Shown one piece after another: positions 7,435 to 11,899 of a stretch of DNA of 11,899 nt. Location: positions 1 through 11,899 of the forward strand of contig CAIOPD010000137.1 of the NCBI GenBank assembly GCA_903860085.1, in the 5' to 3' direction. The DNA is from an uncultured Pseudomonadota bacterium (GTDB lineage: Bacteria; Pseudomonadota; Gammaproteobacteria; Burkholderiales; Methylophilaceae). Within the stretch, counting starts at the first letter, position 1; every line of letters begins with the position of its first letter. The position numbers were made by a program, and so were the translations under genes. The notes below the pieces were generated by a model, which was given only the letters and a program-made list of their open reading frames with translations, was not told where the DNA came from and searched no databases.

Positions 7435-7445
7435 GGTATAATACC
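7435..7445. promoter_or_regulatory. Symmetric -10 element, candidate divergent promoter for gatCAB and mreB
   Basis: The sequence GGTAT-A-ATACC is an interrupted palindrome. On the plus strand it contains a perfect TATAAT (7437-7442) facing gatC. On the minus strand it contains TATTAT (7443-7438, five of six bases) facing mreB, with a poor -35 TTAATT 17 bases upstream (7466-7461). The plus-strand -35 region is also poor (ATAAGG at 17 bases). Either direction would depend mainly on the -10 element or on an activator. Predicted only. Confidence 0.45.
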
Positions 7446-7563
7446 CGAAATTGTGTTAGAAATTAAGATGTAATCGCATGTTGTTAAGAAACAGAAGCAT
7501 TAAAACATCACAACATCAATAAATTCATCTAACCGCACCCATTAAATTTTGGATTTTTCCAGC

Positions 7564-7878
7564 ATGGCTCTGAGTATTGAAGATATTAAAAAAATTGCGC
7601 ACCTAGCGCGTATTGAGGTCAGCGAAAGCGAAGCGACTGCTACCTTAAGTAAACTCACTGGGATTTTAGGCTTGATTGAGCAAATGCAAGCAGTGGATAC
7701 CACTGGCATTGTGCCCATGTCGCATGCCCAAGAACTTCATCAGCGCCTACGCGATGATGTCGTGACTAAAACCAATCAGCGCGAGGCTTTTCAAAAAAAT
7801 GCCCCCATGCTAGGCAACGGATCTACACAACCAGCAGTGGCTGGCGGCCTGTATCTTGTTCCCAAAGTGATCGAATAA
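7564..7878 (+). CDS. gatC: GatC, small subunit of Asp/Glu-tRNA amidotransferase
   Basis: Wraps around and stabilises GatA and helps fasten it to GatB; it has no active site of its own. I start at ATG 7564, giving 104 residues that begin MALSIEDIKKIAHLARIEVS, the standard GatC opening. A TTG at 7549 would add five residues with no family support. The C-terminus (LRDDVVTKTNQREAFQKNAPMLGNG, in the second half) matches the usual LR.D.V......E..L.NAP pattern followed by a short Y-L-V-P-K-V-I-E end. Family members are about 95-105 residues. It is the first gene of gatC-gatA-gatB, with 25 bases to gatA. A GGA lies 13 bases before the ATG, too far for a strong ribosome site. Confidence 0.96.
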   Translation: MALSIEDIKKIAHLARIEVSESEATATLSKLTGILGLIEQMQAVDTTGIVPMSHAQELHQRLRDDVVTKTNQREAFQKNAPMLGNGSTQPAVAGGLYLVPKVIE

Positions 7879-7903
7879 AATCAATTAATAAAGTTGTCGA
7901 ATT

Positions 7904-9391
7904 ATGATAAATAGCAGCCTAAAACAGCTTGCCAGTATGTTGCAAGCTAAAAAAATATCTAGCGTTGAACTTACGCAAAGCTTCCTTACCCGCATTACGC
8001 AATACAATCCTAGCATTAATGCATACATTGCCTTAGATGAAGGGAAGACCTTGGCGCAGGCCAAAGCTGCGGATGTGCGCATTGCAGCTGGTAATGCAAC
8101 TGCACTGACTGGCATCCCTCTAGCGCAAAAGGATATTTTCTGTGCCCAAGGCTGGCAAACCACTTGCGGGTCAAAAATGCTGGCGAATTTTATTGCGCCT
8201 TACGATGCGCATGTGATCACGCAGTTTGATCAAGCCGGTGCGGTGAACTTAGGTAAAACCAATATGGATGAGTTTGCCATGGGGTCTTCTAATGAAACCA
8301 GTTATTTTGGTGGCGTTAAAAATCCATGGAGCTTTGATCATGTCCCTGGCGGCAGTAGCGGCGGTAGCGCAGCGGCCGTAGCCGCTCGCTTGTGTGCAGC
8401 AGCAACGGGCACCGATACTGGTGGCTCAATACGCCAGCCAGCCTCACTTTGTGGACTGACCGGATTAAAACCAAGCTACGGCGTAGTGTCACGTTACGGC
8501 ATGATTGCCTTTGCTTCCAGCCTGGATCAAGCCGGCCCAATGGCCAAAAGCGCAGAAGACTGCGCCTTGATGATGAACGTGATGGCCGGTTTTGATGAAC
8601 GTGACTCCACTAGCCTTCAACGTGATAAAGAAGATTACAGCCGTGAACTTAACAAGCCGCAGACTGATCAGCCTTTACTTGGTCTAAAAATCGGTTTGCC
8701 TAAGGAGTTCTTTGCTGAAGGTTTAGACGCGAGCGTGGCGCAAGTGATTACCGCAGCAATTGATGTCTATAAAAAACTAGGTGCGCAGATTATTGATATT
8801 TCGCTTCCTAATACCGGCTTGTCAATTCCAGTATATTACGTACTAGCACCAGCAGAAGCATCAAGCAATTTATCTCGCTACGATGGTGTGCGCTATGGCC
8901 ACCGCGCTGCTGAATATACCGACCTTAACGATATGTACAATAAGAGTCGCGCTGAGGGCTTTGGTGCCGAGGTGAAGCGCCGCATCTTAATTGGAACCTA
9001 CGTATTGAGTGCCGGTTATTACGATGCCTACTATCTAAAAGCCCAACAAATTCGCCGCTTAATCGCCCAAGATTTCATCGAAGCATTTAAACAATGTGAT
9101 GTGATTATGGGTCCAGCTGCGCCCTCCACTGCCTTTAAAGCTGGGGAAAAAGTGGACGACCCAGTTGCCATGTATTTGCAAGATATTTACACAATCTCAA
9201 CCAACTTGGCCGGACTGCCAGGCATGAGTTTACCCGCCGGTTTTGCACAAGCAAAAGACGGCCCAGCCCTACCAGTAGGCTTACAAATTATAGGCAATTA
9301 TTTTGATGAAGCGCGTATGCTTAATGTCGCGCATCAGTACCAACAAGTCACAGACTGGCATCAACAAATGCCTGATTTGAAACGCGCATAA
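7904..9391 (+). CDS. gatA: GatA, glutaminase (amidase) subunit of Asp/Glu-tRNA amidotransferase
   Basis: Hydrolyses glutamine and passes the ammonia through a channel to GatB, where it amidates Glu-tRNA(Gln) or Asp-tRNA(Asn). 495 residues, family about 480-500. The amidase-signature fold is complete: K76 in LAQKDIF, the Gly/Ser-rich block PGGSSGGSAAA with cis-Ser S151, and nucleophile S175 in DTGGSIRQPA. They sit three positions before the Lys79/Ser154/Ser178 triad of Staphylococcus aureus GatA. Other family blocks are GKTNMDEFAMGSSNE (117-131), GLTGLKPSYGVVSRYG (184-199), and LAGLPGMSLPAG near the C-terminus. The start MINSSLKQLA is typical. The gene lies between gatC and gatB with short gaps (25 and 13 bases), as expected for subunits made together. 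Confidence 0.98.
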   Translation: MINSSLKQLASMLQAKKISSVELTQSFLTRITQYNPSINAYIALDEGKTLAQAKAADVRIAAGNATALTGIPLAQKDIFCAQGWQTTCGSKMLANFIAPYDAHVITQFDQAGAVNLGKTNMDEFAMGSSNETSYFGGVKNPWSFDHVPGGSSGGSAAAVAARLCAAATGTDTGGSIRQPASLCGLTGLKPSYGVVSRYGMIAFASSLDQAGPMAKSAEDCALMMNVMAGFDERDSTSLQRDKEDYSRELNKPQTDQPLLGLKIGLPKEFFAEGLDASVAQVITAAIDVYKKLGAQIIDISLPNTGLSIPVYYVLAPAEASSNLSRYDGVRYGHRAAEYTDLNDMYNKSRAEGFGAEVKRRILIGTYVLSAGYYDAYYLKAQQIRRLIAQDFIEAFKQCDVIMGPAAPSTAFKAGEKVDDPVAMYLQDIYTISTNLAGLPGMSLPAGFAQAKDGPALPVGLQIIGNYFDEARMLNVAHQYQQVTDWHQQMPDLKRA

Positions 9392-9404
9392 GGCTAGAAA
9401 AAAT

Positions 9405-10853
9405 ATGGAATGGGAAGTCGTCATCGGGTTAGAAACACATACCCAACTACAAACGAATACGAAAATTTTCTCGGGCGCGCCAATTAAATACGGTGCCGAA
9501 CCCAATACACAAGCGTGTGAAGTCAGTATTGCATTACCTGGTGTACTGCCGGTACTGAACAAACAAGCCGTAGAGTGTGCGATTAAATTTGGCTTGGCGA
9601 TCAATGCTGAAATTGCCCAACGCTCGGTATTTGCGCGTAAAAATTATTTTTATCCAGACCTGCCTAAAGGCTACCAAATCAGCCAATTTGAATTGCCAGT
9701 GGTTGGCAAGGGCGCTGTAACCATTCAAGTGCCAGCACAGGGCAAAAAACCAGCCTATGAAAAAGTAATCAATATCACCCGCGCGCACTTAGAAGAAGAT
9801 GCTGGGAAATCGGTACATGGGGCAGTAGAAGGCATGAGCGGCATTGACTTGAACCGTGCCGGCACACCATTATTAGAAATTGTGACTGAGCCAGACATGC
9901 GCTCAGCCGCAGAAGCAGTGGCCTATGCCAAACAGTTGCACGAACTAGTGCAGTGGATTGGCATTTGCGATGGCAATATGCAAGAAGGTAGCTTCCGTTG
10001 CGACGTCAATGTATCTGTGCGTCATAAGGGCAGCGAAAAACTAGGAACTAGGCGTGAAATTAAGAATTTGAATTCTTTTAAATTTATGCAGCAAGCTATC
10101 GAATATGAAACACGCTGGCAGATAGAAACGCTGGAAGACGGCGGCTCCATTCATCAAGCCACTGTGTTATTTAACCCAGATACTGGTGAAACCCGCGCCA
10201 TGCGCAGCAAAGAAGAGGCTAACGATTACCGCTACTTCCCAGATCCTGATTTATTACCTTTAATGATTTCTGCTGAAGATAAAGCGCGTGTGCAGGCTAG
10301 CATGCCTGAGTTGCCGGAAGCAATGAAAGCGCGATTTGAAGCTGAGTATGGATTATCTAGCTACGATACCGGCGCGCTTACTAGCTCACGCGGTTTGGCT
10401 GATTACTTTGTAGCCACCGTGAAAGCAGGCGCCGAAGCTAAGCAAGCCGCAAACTGGGTCACGGGGAATGTCTCCGCTAAACTGAACGCCGAAGATAAAA
10501 GCATATCCAGCTCAGCAGTTCCAGCAGAAGCCCTAGCGCAATTACTCCATCGCATTACTGACGGCACCATTTCTAACAATGCTGCCAAAGAAGTATTTGA
10601 AGCTATGTGGATCGGAGAAGGTAATGCTGATGCAATTATCGAAGCCAAAGGACTAAAACAAATGTCTGATAGTGGTGCTGTTGAAGCCATTATTGACGAG
10701 GTTTTAGCAGCCAATGTCGCCATGGTGGAAGAGTACAAAGCCGGTAAAGAAAAAGCCTTTAATGCCCTAGTCGGACAGATCATGAAGGCGTCTAAAGGCA
10801 AGGCCAACCCAGCGCAGGTCAACGACTTGTTGATGAAAAAACTTAAGGCTTAA
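9405..10853 (+). CDS. gatB: GatB, tRNA-binding and kinase subunit of Asp/Glu-tRNA amidotransferase
   Basis: Activates the side-chain carboxylate of misacylated Glu-tRNA(Gln) or Asp-tRNA(Asn) with ATP and amidates it with ammonia from GatA. 482 residues, normal for the family. The catalytic cradle domain (about 1-290) opens with WEVVIGLETHTQL and carries the signature RKNYFYPDLPKGYQISQF (78-95), LEEDAGKSVH (129-138), the LNRAGTPLLEIVTEPD block (149-164), and QEGSFRCDVNVS (193-204). A helical linker (about 290-330) precedes the C-terminal YqeY-like tRNA-binding tail (about 335-482). Start MEWEVVIGLE is 13 bases after gatA; the ribosome site is weak (AAGG about 11 bases before the ATG). The gene is last in the operon and is followed directly by a strong hairpin. 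Which tRNA is the main substrate cannot be told from this gene alone. Confidence 0.98.
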   Translation: MEWEVVIGLETHTQLQTNTKIFSGAPIKYGAEPNTQACEVSIALPGVLPVLNKQAVECAIKFGLAINAEIAQRSVFARKNYFYPDLPKGYQISQFELPVVGKGAVTIQVPAQGKKPAYEKVINITRAHLEEDAGKSVHGAVEGMSGIDLNRAGTPLLEIVTEPDMRSAAEAVAYAKQLHELVQWIGICDGNMQEGSFRCDVNVSVRHKGSEKLGTRREIKNLNSFKFMQQAIEYETRWQIETLEDGGSIHQATVLFNPDTGETRAMRSKEEANDYRYFPDPDLLPLMISAEDKARVQASMPELPEAMKARFEAEYGLSSYDTGALTSSRGLADYFVATVKAGAEAKQAANWVTGNVSAKLNAEDKSISSSAVPAEALAQLLHRITDGTISNNAAKEVFEAMWIGEGNADAIIEAKGLKQMSDSGAVEAIIDEVLAANVAMVEEYKAGKEKAFNALVGQIMKASKGKANPAQVNDLLMKKLKA

Positions 10854-10864
10854 CGACCAAGACC

Positions 10865-10895
10865 ACTTTAAGCATTGCGGCGCAATGCTTAAAGT
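10865..10895 (+). terminator. Intrinsic terminator after gatB, in the gatB-trpE convergent gap
   Basis: ACTTTAAGCATTGC and its exact complement form a 14-bp stem around a GGC loop, 11 bases after the gatB stop. On the plus strand the right arm runs into TTTAAAT, a modest U tract. On the minus strand the stem is followed by GGTCTTGG, a poor tract, but the A-rich left arm and the convergent layout mean it probably serves trpE as well. Confidence 0.85.
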
Positions 10896-10906
10896 TTAAA
10901 TCGCAT

Positions 10907-11899
10907 TTAGTTTAAATCCAGACCTTCTTGTACTAACTCTGCCGCGCGCAATACTGCGCGTGCTTTGTTTTGCGTTTCATCCCATTCGCTTTGCGGCACG
11001 GAATCGGCGACGATGCCAGCTCCCGCCTGAACATAGAGCATGTTGTTTTTAATCACGCCTGTTCTAATCGCAATCGCCACATCCATATCGCCGTTAAAAC
11101 CCAAGTAGCCGACGGCGCCAGCGTAAATGCCGCGCTTGCTAGGTTCTAATTCATCAATAATTTCCATCGCTCGCACTTTAGGCGCGCCGCTGACAGTCCC
11201 CGCCGGAAAGGTTGCTTTAATTACATCAATGGCATCCATGCCTAGTTTGAGCTTGCCTTCTACATTACTGACAATATGCATCACATGCGAGTAACGCTCT
11301 ATCATCATATTATCAGTCACTTTTACCGAACCAGTGACCGCTACGCGGCCGACATCGTTGCGGCCTAGGTCCATTAGCTGCACATGTTCTGCGCGCTCTT
11401 TAGGATCGGCTAGCAATTCCTCAGCCAAGGCCAAATCATGTTCACGATCTTTGCCGCGCGGGCGTGTGCCTGCAATCGGACGCGCCGTTACAGTGCCATT
11501 TTCCAAGCGCACTAAAATCTCTGGCGATGCACCAACCACATGGTGGTCATCCATGTCGTAGTAAAACATATATGGGGATGGATTTAGACTACGTAAAGCG
11601 CGATATAAAGATAGCGGTGGTGCACTAAACTTTTGCGAGATCCGCTGAGACAATACCACCTGCATAATGTCTCCCTCTAAAATGTACTGCTGTGCAGACT
11701 TGACCGCTGCCTTGAAGTTTTCTTCACCAAACTCCGAACTGGCAACTGTTTTTTCAGTGGCTACTGCTTTTGGAATGGCAACCGAAGTTCTGAGCATCGC
11801 TAATAAGTCAGTTAGGCGCGCCTGTGCTTTAGCATAAGCATCGGTTTCAGCTGGATTGGCATACACAATAAAATAGAGCTTACCACTGAGGTTATCCAC
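10907..11899 (-). CDS. trpE: Anthranilate synthase component I (TrpE), N-terminus cut by window edge
   Basis: Large subunit of anthranilate synthase: chorismate plus ammonia (from TrpG) to anthranilate and pyruvate, the first step of tryptophan synthesis. The visible 330 residues are the C-terminal chorismate-binding domain. The frame stays open to the right edge and its first codon there (GTG) is an internal Val. Fragment motifs: EGDIMQVVLSQR (75-86), ASPEILVRLENG (124-135), PIAGTRPRG (141-149), QLMDLGRNDVGRV (174-186), HIVSNVEG (208-215), FPAGTVSGAPKVRAMEII (231-248) and GAGIVADS (293-300). The LGRNDVGRV form favours TrpE over PabB, which has LLRND. Typical TrpE length of about 490-520 implies 160-190 residues outside, including the region with the tryptophan feedback site. 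It ends its transcript facing gatB, so no trpG follows it here. Confidence 0.95.
   Translation of the reverse strand: MDNLSGKLYFIVYANPAETDAYAKAQARLTDLLAMLRTSVAIPKAVATEKTVASSEFGEENFKAAVKSAQQYILEGDIMQVVLSQRISQKFSAPPLSLYRALRSLNPSPYMFYYDMDDHHVVGASPEILVRLENGTVTARPIAGTRPRGKDREHDLALAEELLADPKERAEHVQLMDLGRNDVGRVAVTGSVKVTDNMMIERYSHVMHIVSNVEGKLKLGMDAIDVIKATFPAGTVSGAPKVRAMEIIDELEPSKRGIYAGAVGYLGFNGDMDVAIAIRTGVIKNNMLYVQAGAGIVADSVPQSEWDETQNKARAVLRAAELVQEGLDLN

Larger units (their letters stand above)
7352..7563. other. Divergent intergenic region between mreB and gatC
   Basis: This 212-base spacer must hold the promoters of both transcription units. It is AT-rich apart from a GC-rich patch at about 7384-7397. 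The only strong promoter-like word is the TATAAT at 7437-7442 within the symmetric GGTATAATACC. If it is used, gatC would have a leader of about 115 bases and mreB one of about 80. A TTG at 7549 is in frame with gatC but is an unlikely start. No convincing small gene, riboswitch or T-box was recognised here. Confidence 0.6.

Noticed and set aside
7478..7516. Possible hairpin ATGTTGT/ACAACAT in the gatC leader
   Set aside because: Seven AT-rich pairs around a 25-base loop is weak and expected by chance in such a region; no riboswitch or T-box features accompany it.
7549..7563. TTG start adding five residues to GatC
   Set aside because: The ATG at 7564 gives the conserved GatC N-terminus; the extension has no family support.
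10403..10822. Minus-strand 139-residue open frame inside gatB
   Set aside because: Antisense to the conserved GatB tail, Ala/Ser-rich as expected from the reverse of an Ala/Glu-rich helix region; no independent support.
10893..10918. Direct repeat AGTTTAAATC (10893-10902 and 10909-10918)
   Set aside because: Short and AT-rich; one copy is the trpE 3' end and the other is the edge of the terminator. No operator logic is apparent.
1..11899. Search for an undescribed system, mobile element or foreign island
   Set aside because: Every gene is a recognised housekeeping gene with intact motifs and similar composition, gaps are short, and no terminal repeats, integrase, toxin-antitoxin pair or defence gene was seen.

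Overview
This window is an ordinary chromosomal housekeeping region of a Gram-negative rod, most likely a betaproteobacterium. Protein wording and codon use, and moderate GC content judged by eye and not counted, remind me of the Methylophilaceae, but that family placement is only a guess. The evidence for a Gram-negative rod is direct: the window carries the rod-shape (elongasome) genes, an outer-membrane-type lipoprotein RlpA and a periplasmic D,D-carboxypeptidase. No phage, transposon, CRISPR array, tRNA, rRNA or transfer signature was seen.

Left part, minus strand, read right to left from 7351 to the left edge: mreB, mreC, mreD, mrdA (PBP2), rodA, rlpA and a D-alanyl-D-alanine carboxypeptidase cut by the window edge. 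mreB makes the cytoplasmic actin-like filament. MreC and MreD link it across the inner membrane to RodA (glycan polymerase) and PBP2 (transpeptidase). RlpA and the carboxypeptidase trim the resulting wall in the periplasm. From mreC leftward the genes overlap or are separated by at most 36 bases, so they look like one operon. mreB is set apart by a 142-base gap holding two terminator-like hairpins.

Right part, plus strand 7564 to 10853: gatC, gatA and gatB, the complete tRNA-dependent amidotransferase that turns Glu-tRNA(Gln) and/or Asp-tRNA(Asn) into Gln-tRNA(Gln)/Asn-tRNA(Asn). It diverges from mreB across a 212-base spacer that contains a near-symmetric -10 element usable on both strands.

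Right edge: the C-terminal 330 residues of trpE (anthranilate synthase component I) on the minus strand, converging on gatB across a strong 14-bp hairpin terminator.

I found no sign of an undescribed system. The points worth a second look are small regulatory structures: a perfect hairpin just before mrdA, the mreB-mreC terminator-like pair, the shared divergent -10 element, and a trpE that ends its transcript with no trpG behind it.
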